A stretch of 64,000 nucleotides of DNA from Paracoccaceae bacterium (GTDB taxonomy: Bacteria; Pseudomonadota; Alphaproteobacteria; Rhodobacterales; Rhodobacteraceae): the NCBI GenBank assembly GCA_030750975.1, contig JASMHC010000009.1, positions 124,001 through 188,000 on the forward strand, in the 5' to 3' direction. The notes under the pieces were generated by a model. That model saw nothing but the letters and a program-made list of their open reading frames with translations. It ran no database searches and was not told the origin of the DNA. This document shows positions 24,891 through 34,313 of this stretch, one piece after another (within the stretch, counting starts at the first letter, position 1; each line of letters begins with the position of its first letter). The position numbers and the translations under genes are program-made.

Positions 24891-25469
24891 ATGAATATCA
24901 TCCTTCTCGGCCCCCCGGGCGCAGGCAAAGGCACCCAGGCGGGATTTCTTGTGGAAGATCGAGATATGATCCAGCTTTCGACCGGCGACATGCTGCGCGA
25001 AGCCAAGGACAGTGGCACCGAGATGGGCAAGCTGGTTGCGGGTGTCATGGCCCGGGGCGAGCTTGTGACCGATGAGATCGTGATCGGCCTGATCCGCGAG
25101 AAGCTGCAGGGCGACAAAAAGGGTGGTTTCATTTTTGACGGCTTCCCCCGCACGCTTGCGCAGGCGGACGCATTGGGTGAGCTGCTGGAAGACTGCGGCG
25201 AGACGCTGGATGCGGTGATTGAGCTTGAGGTCAATGACGAGGTTCTGGTGGACCGCATCGTAGGCCGCGCGGCGGAAACAGCGGCGGCAGGCAAGCCGGT
25301 ACGCGCGGACGACAATGAGGAAAGCCTGAAAATCCGCCTGATGGCCTATTACAAACAGACCTCGCCGCTGATCGGGTATTACCACGCCAAGGGCATGCTG
25401 CAAGGCGTTGACGGGCTGGACGAGATGCCAGCGGTCAGGGCGGATATTGCAGCGATCCTTGATAAGTAA
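24891..25469 (+). CDS. adk: Adenylate kinase (short form)
   Basis: A 192-residue enzyme converting AMP and ATP to two ADP. The P-loop is [12 protein letters not shown] at 5-16, the AMP site STGDMLRE, and [11 protein letters not shown] follows. The LID is short (no four-cysteine zinc loop), as in the short-type adenylate kinases. The gene is 3 bp after secY. Confidence 0.97.
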   Translation: MNIILLGPPGAGKGTQAGFLVEDRDMIQLSTGDMLREAKDSGTEMGKLVAGVMARGELVTDEIVIGLIREKLQGDKKGGFIFDGFPRTLAQADALGELLEDCGETLDAVIELEVNDEVLVDRIVGRAAETAAAGKPVRADDNEESLKIRLMAYYKQTSPLIGYYHAKGMLQGVDGLDEMPAVRADIAAILDK

Positions 25470-25665
25470 AGGAAAGGTCTTGACCCTAAAGGAAATTCCC
25501 CTTAGCGAGACCTCTCATTCAAGAATCAGTTGATCGAGTCGGGTCGCACCCGTCAAGAACAACGACCACCTCGATCAGTTGTGGCCCGTTGGCGTGATGC
25601 CCCGGGCCTCAGTTGTGAAAAAAGGTTCTGGAGCTACGGAACCGCAACGAAAAGGAAAGTGACAC

Positions 25666-26034
25666 GTGGCACGTATCGCCGGCGTTAACATCCCGACCCA
25701 TAAACGGGTCCCGATCGCCCTGACTTATATCACCGGAATTGGCCATGCTTCGGCCAAGGAAATCTGCGAAAGCGTCAACATCGACGCCGCTCGTCGTGTA
25801 AACGAACTGAGCGACGCAGAGGTTCTGGCCATCCGCGAACATATCGACGCGAATTACACCGTTGAAGGTGATTTGCGCCGTGAAGTGACCATGAACATCA
25901 AGCGCCTGATGGACCTTGGCTGCTATCGTGGTCTGCGCCACCGCCGTAACCTGCCGGTTCGCGGTCAGCGTACCCATACCAACGCTCGCACCCGTAAGGG
26001 CCCTGCGAAGCCAATCGCTGGCAAGAAGAAGTAA
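25666..26034 (+). CDS. rpsM: 30S ribosomal protein S13
   Basis: A 122-residue S13 ([21 protein letters not shown]-terminal [20 protein letters not shown]). It starts at GTG 25666, preceded by AAAGGAAAG at a proper distance. The 196-bp spacer after adk has no gene and could hold a promoter or leader for the alpha operon. rpmJ, often found between secY and rpsM, is absent. Confidence 0.97.
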   Translation: MARIAGVNIPTHKRVPIALTYITGIGHASAKEICESVNIDAARRVNELSDAEVLAIREHIDANYTVEGDLRREVTMNIKRLMDLGCYRGLRHRRNLPVRGQRTHTNARTRKGPAKPIAGKKK

Positions 26035-26049
26035 GGGGAGCATAGGACA

Positions 26050-26442
26050 ATGGCACGTGATACCCGCCGTGGCGGCAAGAAAAAGGTCTCAAAGAACATC
26101 GCAACCGGTGTTGCGCATGTGAACTCGACCTTCAACAACACCAAAATCCTGATCTCTGACGTTCAGGGCAACGCAATCTCGTGGTCGTCGGCTGGCACCA
26201 TGGGCTTCAAAGGCTCGCGCAAGTCGACCCCTTATGCCGCTCAGATGGCTGCGGAAGACGCCGGCAAGAAAGCTCAGGAACACGGCATGAAGACCCTTGA
26301 GGTCGAAGTTCAGGGTCCGGGTTCGGGCCGCGAATCGGCCTTGCGCGCTCTGGCTGCGATTGGTTTCAACATCACCTCGATCCGTGATGTAACCCCGATT
26401 GCGCATAACGGCTGCCGCCCGCCAAAGCGCCGCCGCGTTTAA
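26050..26442 (+). CDS. rpsK: 30S ribosomal protein S11
   Basis: A 130-residue S11 with [20 protein letters not shown], the conserved [14 protein letters not shown] and the C-terminal PPKRRRV. It lies 15 bp after rpsM. After its stop a GGGGC/GCCCC hairpin near 26459-26484 precedes rpoA. Confidence 0.97.
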   Translation: MARDTRRGGKKKVSKNIATGVAHVNSTFNNTKILISDVQGNAISWSSAGTMGFKGSRKSTPYAAQMAAEDAGKKAQEHGMKTLEVEVQGPGSGRESALRALAAIGFNITSIRDVTPIAHNGCRPPKRRRV

Positions 26443-26551
26443 TCAGATTTTTCTCGATGGGGCTGTGTTTTCACGCGGCCCCATTCCGTCATTTTAACCT
26501 CGGGCGTCTTTGGCCTTTGGACATGGGGCAAAGACAAGAATGGAGGGACGT

Positions 26552-27568
26552 ATGATCCACAAGAATTGGGCAGAACTTATCAAGCCAACCCAACTGGACG
26601 TTAAGCCGGGCCACGACCCGTCGCGTCAGGCAACAATCGTAGCAGAGCCTCTTGAGCGCGGCTTTGGTCTGACCATGGGCAACGCGCTGCGCCGCGTTCT
26701 GATGTCGTCGCTTCAGGGCGCCGCGATCACCAGCGTTCAGATCGACAACGTCCTGCACGAGTTTTCGAGCGTTGACGGTGTGCGCGAAGATGTCACCGAC
26801 ATCATCCTGAACCTCAAGGGTGTTGCGGTTCGCATGGAAGTCGAAGGACCAAAGCGCGTTTCGATCTCGGCCAAAGGCCCGGGCATCGTCACCGCAGGTG
26901 ACATCGCGGAATCGGCAGGGATCGAAATCCTGAACCGTGACCACGTGATCTGCCATCTGGACGATGGGGCAGACCTTTACATGGAACTGACCGTCAACAC
27001 CGGCAAAGGCTATGTTGCCGCCGACAAGAACCGCCCCGAAGATGCGCCGATCGGTCTGATCCCGATTGATGCGATCTATTCGCCGGTCAAAAAGGTGTCC
27101 TATGACGTGCAACCAACCCGTGAAGGGCAGGTTCTGGATTATGACAAGCTGACCATGAAGGTTGAAACCGACGGTTCGGTCACGCCGGATGATGCGGTTG
27201 CTTTCGCGGCGCGTATCCTTCAGGACCAGCTTTCGATCTTCGTCAACTTCGACGAACCGGAAGCCGCTGGCCGTCAGGACGAGGACGATGGTCTGGAATT
27301 CAACCCGCTGCTTCTGAAGAAAGTGGACGAGCTGGAATTGTCTGTTCGTTCGGCCAACTGCCTGAAGAACGACAACATCGTTTACATTGGCGATCTGATC
27401 CAGAAAACCGAAGCCGAGATGCTGCGCACTCCGAACTTCGGCCGCAAGTCGTTGAACGAAATCAAGGAAGTGCTGTCGGGCATGGGTCTGCACCTTGGTA
27501 TGGATGTCGAGGATTGGCCGCCGGACAACATCGAAGATCTGGCGAAGAAATTCGAAGACCAGTTTTAG
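26552..27568 (+). CDS. rpoA: DNA-directed RNA polymerase subunit alpha
   Basis: A 338-residue alpha subunit. The N-terminal assembly domain ([20 protein letters not shown]) and the C-terminal domain with helix-hairpin-helix ([20 protein letters not shown]) are intact. The ATG at 26552 follows GGAGG at 5 nt. Its TAG stop overlaps a REP-like inverted pair that fills the spacer before rplQ. Confidence 0.98.
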   Translation: MIHKNWAELIKPTQLDVKPGHDPSRQATIVAEPLERGFGLTMGNALRRVLMSSLQGAAITSVQIDNVLHEFSSVDGVREDVTDIILNLKGVAVRMEVEGPKRVSISAKGPGIVTAGDIAESAGIEILNRDHVICHLDDGADLYMELTVNTGKGYVAADKNRPEDAPIGLIPIDAIYSPVKKVSYDVQPTREGQVLDYDKLTMKVETDGSVTPDDAVAFAARILQDQLSIFVNFDEPEAAGRQDEDDGLEFNPLLLKKVDELELSVRSANCLKNDNIVYIGDLIQKTEAEMLRTPNFGRKSLNEIKEVLSGMGLHLGMDVEDWPPDNIEDLAKKFEDQF

Positions 27569-27621
27569 GTGCGTGTGAACACGCACCCTACCACGCCGTA
27601 GGGTGCGTGATTTCACGCACC
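27568..27621. repeat. Inverted pair of REP-like palindromes between rpoA and rplQ
   Basis: Palindrome 1: GGTGCGTGT (27568-27576) with ACACGCACC (27579-27587), then CTAC. Palindrome 2, inverted: GTAG, then GGTGCGTGA (27602-27610) with TCACGCACC (27613-27621). The first overlaps the last base of the rpoA stop codon. The layout is a BIME-like pair, the same core as around the RAYT gene at 55.7-56.1 kb. Confidence 0.8.
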
Positions 27622-27734
27622 ATCCAACAAATGCCCGGACTGCCGGGGTAAATCAGGGCAATCGCGCCCCAAGGAGAGCCAGAGACACGCATCGCTGGCC
27701 AGACAAAGCAAAACGAAGACCTAGGAGATAAGAT

Positions 27735-28163
27735 ATGCGTCACGCAAAAGGTTACCGCCGCCTGAACCGCACCCACGAGCACCGCAAAGCGCTGCTTTCA
27801 AACATGGCCGGTTCGCTGATCGAGCACGAGCAGATCAAAACCACCCTGCCAAAAGCAAAAGAGCTGAAGCGCGTCATGGACAAGCTGATCACTCTGGGCA
27901 AGCGTGGCGATCTGCATGCCCGCCGTCAGGCCGCTGCACAGCTGAAAGAAGACAAGGACGTCGCCAAGCTGTTCGAAATTCTCGGCCCGCGCTATGCCGA
28001 GCGTCAGGGTGGCTATACCCGCGTTCTAAAAGCAGGTTTCCGTTACGGTGACATGGCCCCGATGGCCATCATCGAACTGGTCGACCGCGACGTGGACGCC
28101 AAGGGCGCGGCTGATAAAGCCCGCGTCGCAGCCGAAGAAGAAGCGGCACTCGCAGAAGAATAA
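27735..28163 (+). CDS. rplQ: 50S ribosomal protein L17
   Basis: A 142-residue L17 ([20 protein letters not shown]), with an alanine/glutamate-rich C-terminal tail. It is the last gene of the alpha operon; the spacer to rpoA is 166 bp and holds a REP-like pair. A strong terminator follows. Confidence 0.97.
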   Translation: MRHAKGYRRLNRTHEHRKALLSNMAGSLIEHEQIKTTLPKAKELKRVMDKLITLGKRGDLHARRQAAAQLKEDKDVAKLFEILGPRYAERQGGYTRVLKAGFRYGDMAPMAIIELVDRDVDAKGAADKARVAAEEEAALAEE

Positions 28164-28194
28164 CCGCCGGTCCAACCGGAGGGGAGGAGAGAAG

Positions 28195-28226
28195 GCCCTG
28201 CCGTTCGCGGCAGGGCCTTTTTTGTT
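28195..28226 (+). terminator. Intrinsic terminator of the ribosomal operon after rplQ
   Basis: GGCCCTGCC (28195-28203) pairs with GGCAGGGCC (28210-28218) with a GTTCGC loop and is followed by a run of T residues. Confidence 0.92.
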
Positions 28227-28335
28227 TCTTCATAAACTGGGGTTTAACCCGCCAAAATAAACCCCATTCAGATAGACACCCGGCCCCAAGCCCCGGCAAA
28301 TACCCTGCGAACAAAGTTATTCAGTGGGTATATTC

Positions 28336-29661
28336 ATGCGTTTTACAGGCATCTTTCTTATCGCTCTGGCCTTGGGCCTGCCCTTCATCTGGTTCCCGTC
28401 GGTTGGTGCGGGGAAAGACCAGATCGCGCTTTTTAGCCAATACATGGGCATTACGGCGCTGATCGCGATGAGCATCGCCCAACTGATCGCCACCCGTGCG
28501 TTCTTTGTTGAATGGATCTTCGGTGGCCTTGATCGCAGCTATATCGTGCACAAATGGCTCGGGATCGGGGCGATGGTTGCCTTGCTGATCCACAATACGA
28601 TAGATGCCGAGATGCCACGGCGGGGCCGGCAGAACGTATTTGAGGATTTGGCCGAGGCTTTGGGCGAACTCAGCCTTTACGGGCTGATAACTCTTGTCGT
28701 CATTTCGGTCGCGACCTTTATCCCCTATCGTCTGTGGAAATGGACCCATCGGTTGATGGGCGGGTTCTTTCTGGTCGGTGTTCTGCACTATCTGATTATT
28801 CTGAAACCTTTTTCAAACGGCGATCCGCTGGGCCTTTACACAACGACGATAAGCGCCTTCGGCCTGCTTGCCTTTGTCTGGCGCCTGCTGCCTTCCAGAA
28901 TGCGGCTTTCGTTTTCTTACAAGGTTGCCAGTATCGAAACCTCGGGCAGTGCCATATCCGTGTCCTTCGTGCCAATGGGGCGGAAGTTAAGGCATCAGGC
29001 CGGTCAATTCGCCTTTGTCAGTTTTGCCGGTCAGGAACCCCACGCTTTCACCATCTCGAGCGCCCCGCGCGAGGATGGCCGAATTCGGATGAGCATTGCG
29101 GCCCGCGGCGATTATACGCGGGGGTTGGGCAGGAAAATCACGGTTGGTATGAAAGCGCGTTTTGAAGGGCCTTATGGCCATTTTACCCGGTACAAACCCG
29201 CGAAACCTCAGATCTGGATTGCGGCGGGTGTTGGGATCACCCCGTTCCTGGCCAGGGCACAGGCGCTGCCCGCTGATGATGCACCGGTCCATCTGGTCTA
29301 TACTGTGCGCAACCGCGCCGATGCTGTGCATCTTAACGAACTAAGCGCACTGGCGAAGGCCAAGCCAAATTTGAAGCTGCATCTCCATGTCAGCTCGGAC
29401 CGGGGTCGGCTTCACGCCGCGCAGATCATTGACCAAACCGGGGCCGATCCGAAAGACGTTGTCATATCGTTCTGCGGACCACAGGTGATGCGCGAAAGCC
29501 TGAAACGCGGTTTCGGCAAGCTTGGGATCAGAGGCCGGAAATTCCGCTCTGAGGAATTCGAAATCCGAACCGGGATTGGTGTGCGAAGGCTGGCAGACTA
29601 TGTGCTTGAACGTGGACAGCCCATACTTGCCGGATTTGCCGGGCGCCGCCCTGCCAATTGA
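28336..29661 (+). CDS. Ferric reductase-like transmembrane flavoprotein
   Basis: A 441-residue membrane protein. Several transmembrane helices occupy the first 190 residues and contain heme-ligand-type histidines (VHKWLGIGAMVALLIHNTI, HRLMGGFFLVGVLHY). An FAD-binding domain (RHQAGQFAFVSFAG, HAFTISSAPRED) and NAD-binding domain (WIAAGVGITPFLARAQAL, VISFCGPQVMRESL) follow. The layout matches the ferric reductase/NADPH-oxidase superfamily, which moves electrons across the membrane. The acceptor is unknown. ATG 28336 was chosen over GTG 28324. Confidence 0.88.
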   Translation: MRFTGIFLIALALGLPFIWFPSVGAGKDQIALFSQYMGITALIAMSIAQLIATRAFFVEWIFGGLDRSYIVHKWLGIGAMVALLIHNTIDAEMPRRGRQNVFEDLAEALGELSLYGLITLVVISVATFIPYRLWKWTHRLMGGFFLVGVLHYLIILKPFSNGDPLGLYTTTISAFGLLAFVWRLLPSRMRLSFSYKVASIETSGSAISVSFVPMGRKLRHQAGQFAFVSFAGQEPHAFTISSAPREDGRIRMSIAARGDYTRGLGRKITVGMKARFEGPYGHFTRYKPAKPQIWIAAGVGITPFLARAQALPADDAPVHLVYTVRNRADAVHLNELSALAKAKPNLKLHLHVSSDRGRLHAAQIIDQTGADPKDVVISFCGPQVMRESLKRGFGKLGIRGRKFRSEEFEIRTGIGVRRLADYVLERGQPILAGFAGRRPAN

Positions 29662-29712
29662 TCCGGCGTGACCTGTCTTTCGGTTGGGTCGTAAAAGGTT
29701 TAGGTTTTGTTC

Positions 29713-31017
29713 ATGGCCGATCTGTTCGACACACCACCACTGGAAGACACCGCCCCGCGCCCGCTCGCCGATCGCTTGCGGCCGCGCAAACTGTCGGATG
29801 TGATAGGGCAGGAACAGGTGCTCGGGCCAGAGGCGCCTTTGGGGGTGATGCTGGCCTCGGGGTCGCTTGGGTCGCTGATTTTCTGGGGGCCGCCCGGGGT
29901 GGGAAAAACCACCATCGCACGGTTGCTGGCGGATGAAACCGATCTGTATTTCGTCCAGATCAGCGCGATTTTTACCGGTGTGCCAGAGCTGCGCAAGGTG
30001 TTCGAGGCCGCCAAACATCGTCGCGCCAACGGCCAGGGGACCTTGCTGTTTGTGGACGAAATCCACCGCTTCAACAAAGCCCAACAGGACGGTTTCCTGC
30101 CGCATATGGAGGACGGCACGATCCTGCTGGTCGGCGCGACCACCGAAAACCCTTCGTTCGAATTGAACGCGGCATTGCTTAGCCGCTCGCAGGTGCTGGT
30201 GCTGGATCGGCTTGATCTGGCGCATCTGGAACTGATGGCACAAAGGGCCGAACAGGAGTTGAACAAAAGCCTGCCTTTGGACGGGCCTGCCCGCGAGGCC
30301 CTTCTGGAAATGGCCGATGGCGACGGGCGGGCGCTGCTGAACCTGATCGAGCAGGTCGTGGCCTGGAAGGTTGACGGCAAGCTTGACACCAACGCACTGA
30401 CCACGCGGCTGATGCGCCGAGCGGCGAATTACGACAAGTCCGGCGATGCGCATTACAATCTGATATCCGCGCTGCATAAGTCGGTGCGCGGCTCTGATCC
30501 GGACGCGGCGCTTTATTGGTTTGCCCGCATGCTGGAAGGCGGAGAAGACCCGCGCTTTCTGGCCCGCCGCATCACCCGCATGGCGGTCGAGGATATCGGC
30601 CTTGCGGACCCCAACGCGCAAACGCAATGTCTGCATGCATGGGAAACCTATGAACGGCTCGGCAGCCCCGAAGGCGAGTTGGCGCTGGCTCAGGCGGTGA
30701 TCTATCTGGCGCTCGCCCCGAAATCCAATGCGACCTATGTGGCCTATAAGGCGGCCCGCAATTCGGCCCGTAAAACCGGCTCCGAACCACCGCCCAAACA
30801 TATCCTTAACGCGCCCACGTCGCTGATGAAAGATCAGGGATATGGCGACGGTTACGCCTATGACCACGATGCCGAAGACGGGTTTTCGGGGCAGAACTAT
30901 TTTCCCGACGGCATGAAACATCCGGTTCTTTACCAGCCGGTTGAGCGTGGTTTCGAGAGAGAGCTGAAAAAGCGGCTCGACTATTTCGCGAAGTTGCGGG
31001 CCAAACGCCAAACCTAA
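29713..31017 (+). CDS. rarA: Replication-associated recombination protein A (AAA+ ATPase)
   Basis: A 434-residue clamp-loader-like AAA+ ATPase (RarA/MgsA) acting at stalled replication forks. Walker A is [13 protein letters not shown], Walker B LLFVDEIHRFNKAQQD, sensor region GATTENPSFELNAALLSR; the C-terminal MgsA domain includes AYDHDAEDGFSGQNYFP. The first ATG is 29713; an in-frame TTG lies 6 bp earlier. Confidence 0.95.
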   Translation: MADLFDTPPLEDTAPRPLADRLRPRKLSDVIGQEQVLGPEAPLGVMLASGSLGSLIFWGPPGVGKTTIARLLADETDLYFVQISAIFTGVPELRKVFEAAKHRRANGQGTLLFVDEIHRFNKAQQDGFLPHMEDGTILLVGATTENPSFELNAALLSRSQVLVLDRLDLAHLELMAQRAEQELNKSLPLDGPAREALLEMADGDGRALLNLIEQVVAWKVDGKLDTNALTTRLMRRAANYDKSGDAHYNLISALHKSVRGSDPDAALYWFARMLEGGEDPRFLARRITRMAVEDIGLADPNAQTQCLHAWETYERLGSPEGELALAQAVIYLALAPKSNATYVAYKAARNSARKTGSEPPPKHILNAPTSLMKDQGYGDGYAYDHDAEDGFSGQNYFPDGMKHPVLYQPVERGFERELKKRLDYFAKLRAKRQT

Positions 31018-31020
31018 GCG

Positions 31021-31060
31021 TGGGACGCCTCCGGCGGGAGTATTTCGGGCAAGATGAAGA
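31021..31060. repeat. Dispersed 'CTCCGGCGGG...TATTT' repeat, copy 2
   Basis: GACGCCTCCGGCGGGAGTAT then TTCGGGCAAGATGAAGATG. It is nearly the inverse of 31183-31216, so the two flank a 120-bp spacer. Related copies lie at 13357-13393 and 59231-59262. Confidence 0.55.
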
Positions 31061-31182
31061 TGCGGGTAAAGCAAAAGGTCCACCCCGCCCGGAAGAACCG
31101 AAGCGGGGCTTCACCTTGCGCGTCCATCGGCTCTCCAGCCTGTAACGCAAAGCCATCATGTCCGCTTTTGGTTACCAAATCC

Positions 31183-31270
31183 TTTTCATCTTGCCAAAAA
31201 TACTCTGGGGGTGAATTGAGCCGCAGGCTCAAGAGGGGGTGAAACCCCCTGGCCTGCGCCGCGGCTTGAC
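31183..31270. repeat. Inverted repeat copy and hairpin cluster upstream of crcB
   Basis: CTTTTCATCTTGCCAAAAAT (from 31182) and ACTCTGGGGG are the inverse of the 31021 repeat. Three adjacent hairpins follow: GAGCC/GGCTC, GGGGG/CCCCC and GGCTTG/AAGCC, within 31217-31278. No gene or known riboswitch (crcB fluoride motif) was recognised in this stretch. Confidence 0.45.
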
Positions 31271-31300
31271 AAGCCGTGGCCACACTGAAACAGAACCCCC

Positions 31301-31672
31301 ATGATGACCTCGCTTCTGTCCATAGCCCTTGGCGGTGCGCTTGGCGCATCGGCCCGTTACCTGACCGGTCTTGCCGCGCTCAGATTGTTCGGCGCGGGCT
31401 TTCCCTGGGGCACGCTTACCGTAAATGTGCTCGGGTCGTTCCTGATGGGTCTTCTTTTCGTATTGCTGGGGCAGGGCGGACGGTTTTCTCCGCTGCTGAT
31501 GACCGGCCTGCTTGGCGGGTTCACCACTTTTTCGGCCTTTTCGCTTGATGCTGTCGCACTTTACGACAAAGGGGCGGTCGGGCTGGCCGGGATTTATGTT
31601 CTTGCCTCGGTGATCCTGTCGATCACGGCGCTGATCGCCGGTATCGCCCTCGCCCGGAGTTTCGCCGCATGA
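31301..31672 (+). CDS. crcB: Fluoride efflux channel CrcB/Fluc
   Basis: A 123-residue, four-helix membrane protein that forms a dual-topology fluoride channel. The hallmark GALGASARYL, GTLTVNVLGSFLMG and GLLGGFTTFSAFSLD (fluoride-pore TFSTFS-like motif) are all present. It overlaps the next gene by ATGA. I could not find the fluoride riboswitch fold upstream. Confidence 0.95.
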   Translation: MMTSLLSIALGGALGASARYLTGLAALRLFGAGFPWGTLTVNVLGSFLMGLLFVLLGQGGRFSPLLMTGLLGGFTTFSAFSLDAVALYDKGAVGLAGIYVLASVILSITALIAGIALARSFAA

Positions 31673-32709
31673 GCCGTGTTCAAACCATTACCGTCGGTCC
31701 CGGCGACAGCGATCAGCGGCTGGACCGCTGGCTCAAGCGGATGTTTCCGCATGTCCCACAGGGCCGGATTGAAAAGATGTGCCGCAAGGGTGAACTGCGC
31801 GTCGATGGCGGACGGGTGAAGGCCTCAACCCGGTTGCAGACCGGCCAAAGCGTGCGCATCCCGCCACTGCCGGAACCCGGCCAGATCGAGGCCAAACCCA
31901 AGCCAAAGATTAACGAGGCCGATGCGCGGCTGATGCGCGATATGGTGATTTATCAGGATGACCATATCATTGCGCTGAACAAGCCTGCGGGCTTGCCGAC
32001 GCAAGGCGGCAGCAAGCAGACGCGCCATATCGACGGGCTAAGCGAAGCGCTGCAATATGATTTCGCAGAAAAGCCCCGATTGATCCACCGGCTGGACAAG
32101 GACACATCCGGCGTGCTGTTGCTGGCCCGCACACGCGAAGCGGCGCAGAAACTGACCGCAGCGATCCGCCACAAGGAAACCCGCAAGATTTACTGGGCGC
32201 TGGTGGCCGGAGTGCCGACCCCCTATCTGGGTGAAATCCGCTATGGTCTGGTCAAGGCGGCAGGTCACGGAAAGCATGGCGAAGGCGAAAAGATGATCGC
32301 CATTCATCCCCGTGATGTCGATCACACCGACGGGGCCAAACGCGCCCATACGCTTTATGCGACGCTTTACCGTGTCGCCAGCCGCGCCGCCTGGGTGGCG
32401 ATGGAGCCGATCACCGGCCGGACCCACCAGTTGCGCGCGCATATGGCCGAGATAGGTCATCCGATAATCGGCGACGGGAAATATGGCGGCTCGGGACAGG
32501 AAAACCTTGGCGATGGCTGGGGCGCTCAGATGGGCGGAGAGATTTCAAAAAAGCTTCACCTGCATTCCCGTTCGATGACGGTGATGCATCCCTTTACCAG
32601 AAAACCGCTGACCGTGACCGCGCCCTTGCCCGATCACATGGCTCGCAGCTGGGAAACCTTTGGCTGGACCGAGGATCTGGCCGCGGACGACCCGTTTGAG
32701 GCGCTTTAG
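31669..32709 (+). CDS. RluC/RluD-family ribosomal large subunit pseudouridine synthase
   Basis: A 346-residue enzyme with an N-terminal S4 RNA-binding domain (RLDRWLKRMFPHVPQGRIEK) and the catalytic domain with LIHRLDKDTSGVLLLARTRE, whose aspartate is the nucleophile. TGRTHQLRAHM closes the active site. The domain set is that of RluC-type enzymes acting on 23S rRNA; the exact positions modified cannot be read. It overlaps crcB by 4 bp and abuts the HAD gene. Confidence 0.92.
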   Translation: MSRVQTITVGPGDSDQRLDRWLKRMFPHVPQGRIEKMCRKGELRVDGGRVKASTRLQTGQSVRIPPLPEPGQIEAKPKPKINEADARLMRDMVIYQDDHIIALNKPAGLPTQGGSKQTRHIDGLSEALQYDFAEKPRLIHRLDKDTSGVLLLARTREAAQKLTAAIRHKETRKIYWALVAGVPTPYLGEIRYGLVKAAGHGKHGEGEKMIAIHPRDVDHTDGAKRAHTLYATLYRVASRAAWVAMEPITGRTHQLRAHMAEIGHPIIGDGKYGGSGQENLGDGWGAQMGGEISKKLHLHSRSMTVMHPFTRKPLTVTAPLPDHMARSWETFGWTEDLAADDPFEAL

Positions 32710-33393
32710 ATGACACGCACCTTAAGGCTGGTCATGTTCGATATGGACGGCACCTTGATCGACAGTCAGGATTTCATTTACGAGGCCATGCGACGGGCCT
32801 TTGTGCAGATGGGTTTGCCCGAACTCGGTCGTCAGCAGGTGTTGTCGATTGTCGGGCTGTCGCTGGACAAGGCCATTGCCGCTTTGATGCCGCAGCTGAC
32901 CGGGAAAGATGTTCACGAGGCCGCGGAACTATACAAGCAGTGCTTCATTTCCTTACGCGCCGAAAAAGGCGGCGAAGGGGCCGCGCCGCTTTATGACGGC
33001 GTTCGGGAAACGCTTGAATCCATGGCGCGGGATGATTTTCTGCTGATGGGGGTTGCAACAGGCAAAGCGCGGCGTGGCCTGGACCATGCATATGACAGCC
33101 ACAAGATTGGCCATTATTTTGTCACCCATCAAACGGCGGATCATCACCCGTCCAAACCACATCCTTCGATGCTGGAAACCGCGCTGCGTGAAACCGGGGT
33201 TGAGGCGTCGAATGCGGTGATGATCGGTGATACGCAATTCGACATGGAAATGGCAAAGGCCGCGGGATATCACGCAATTGCTGTTGATTGGGGATATCAC
33301 CCGATTGAACGGCTGGGTGCGGCGGATGCGATGCTTAGCAGAATGTCCGATTTGCCGGACTATCTGAATACGCTGTGGGGGAATGAAGCATGA
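32710..33393 (+). CDS. HAD-superfamily hydrolase (phosphoglycolate-phosphatase-like)
   Basis: A 227-residue HAD-IA protein. The nucleophile motif is LVMFDMDGTLIDSQD, motif II is a threonine in MGVATGKARRGL, and MIGDTQFDMEMAKAAG holds motif IV. It likely dephosphorylates a small metabolite. It starts directly after the pseudouridine synthase stop and overlaps the ATP12 gene by ATGA. Confidence 0.9.
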   Translation: MTRTLRLVMFDMDGTLIDSQDFIYEAMRRAFVQMGLPELGRQQVLSIVGLSLDKAIAALMPQLTGKDVHEAAELYKQCFISLRAEKGGEGAAPLYDGVRETLESMARDDFLLMGVATGKARRGLDHAYDSHKIGHYFVTHQTADHHPSKPHPSMLETALRETGVEASNAVMIGDTQFDMEMAKAAGYHAIAVDWGYHPIERLGAADAMLSRMSDLPDYLNTLWGNEA

Positions 33394-34097
33394 GCGGTTG
33401 GGCAGCCAAGAAATTCTGGACCAAAGCGACCGCCGCGCCGGTTAAGGGCGGCTTTACGGTTCAGCTTGATGGCCGGTCGGTCCGCACACCGGCCAAGGCA
33501 CCGCTGGTCGTTCCGACTATGGCAATGGCGGAAGCAATCGCGGCCGAATGGGATGCGCAGGAAGATCAGGTTGATCCCGCAACGATGCCTGTAACCCGTT
33601 CGGCCAATGCGGCCATCGACAAGGTGGCGCATCAGTTTGACGAAGTGGCGGACATGATTGCCGATTATGGCGATGCTGACCTGCTTTGCTATCGGGCCGA
33701 CAGCCCGATGGAACTGGCTGCGCGTCAGGCCGAGGCCTGGGATCCCCTGCTTGACTGGGCCGACAAAAAACTGGGCGCACGGCTGGCACCGCGTTCAGGC
33801 GTTCTGCACGCGCCGCAAGACCCCCGCGCCATTGCCGCTTTGCGGACCAAGGTGCATTCCCTGACGCCATTTCAGCTGACGGCCTTCCACGACCTCGTGG
33901 GAATCTCCGGCTCATTGGTCATCGGTTTTGCCGACACGGCAGGTTACGCGACTGCTGATTCTTTGTTTGATTTGTCGCGAATCGATGAAAATTGGCAGAT
34001 CGAACATTGGGGTGAAGACGACGAAGCTACTGAAATTGCCGAAAAAAAGCGCGCGGAATTTCTGCATGCGCATAATTTTTACTTGCTTTGTAAATAA
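33390..34097 (+). CDS. ATP12-family F1-ATPase assembly chaperone
   Basis: A 235-residue protein of the ATP12 family, which binds the alpha subunit during assembly of F1 ATPase in mitochondria and alphaproteobacteria. The typical N-terminus WAAKKFWTKATAAPVKGGFT and VQLDGRSVRTPAKAPLVVPT are seen, as is WDPLLDWADKKLGARL. It is coupled to the HAD gene by a 4-bp overlap. Confidence 0.92.
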   Translation: MSGWAAKKFWTKATAAPVKGGFTVQLDGRSVRTPAKAPLVVPTMAMAEAIAAEWDAQEDQVDPATMPVTRSANAAIDKVAHQFDEVADMIADYGDADLLCYRADSPMELAARQAEAWDPLLDWADKKLGARLAPRSGVLHAPQDPRAIAALRTKVHSLTPFQLTAFHDLVGISGSLVIGFADTAGYATADSLFDLSRIDENWQIEHWGEDDEATEIAEKKRAEFLHAHNFYLLCK

Positions 34098-34243
34098 AGC
34101 GGAGAGCGTTTTGCCGCCTTTCAGCTTGACCAAGGGTAAGCTTGGCAAGTTTCCTTTAGTGGACCCTCTTGACGGGTAGGTCCGAATAGGACCAAACTCG
34201 CTCTACTGAGAGGGGAGATCTCTGACAGTACTCTTAACGACCG

Positions 34244-34261
34244 CCCCAAAGCGCTTTGGGG
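34244..34261. promoter_or_regulatory. Perfect 18-bp palindrome upstream of bztA
   Basis: CCCCAAAGCGCTTTGGGG is perfectly symmetric and lies 52 bp before bztA. It could be a dimer-bound operator or, in RNA, a tight hairpin in the leader. A following short T-rich run (TTTACC) is too weak for a normal terminator. Confidence 0.5.
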
Positions 34262-34313
34262 TTTACCATGGCTTTTTGCAGTGCAAGGGGCCGATCAATA
34301 GGATGAGGTAAAA

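Noticed and set aside
25470-25665. A TTGACC hexamer at 25480 as the promoter for rpsM
   Set aside because: The matching -10 region at proper spacing has only two consensus bases, so the call is not supported.
29341-31083. A 580-residue minus-strand frame opposite rarA
   Set aside because: It is a shadow of rarA and the ferric-reductase-like gene: high GC third positions open the antisense frame.
31217-31300. A possible fluoride riboswitch before crcB
   Set aside because: The hairpins there do not form the crcB-motif pseudoknot or carry its conserved bases, so no riboswitch is claimed.
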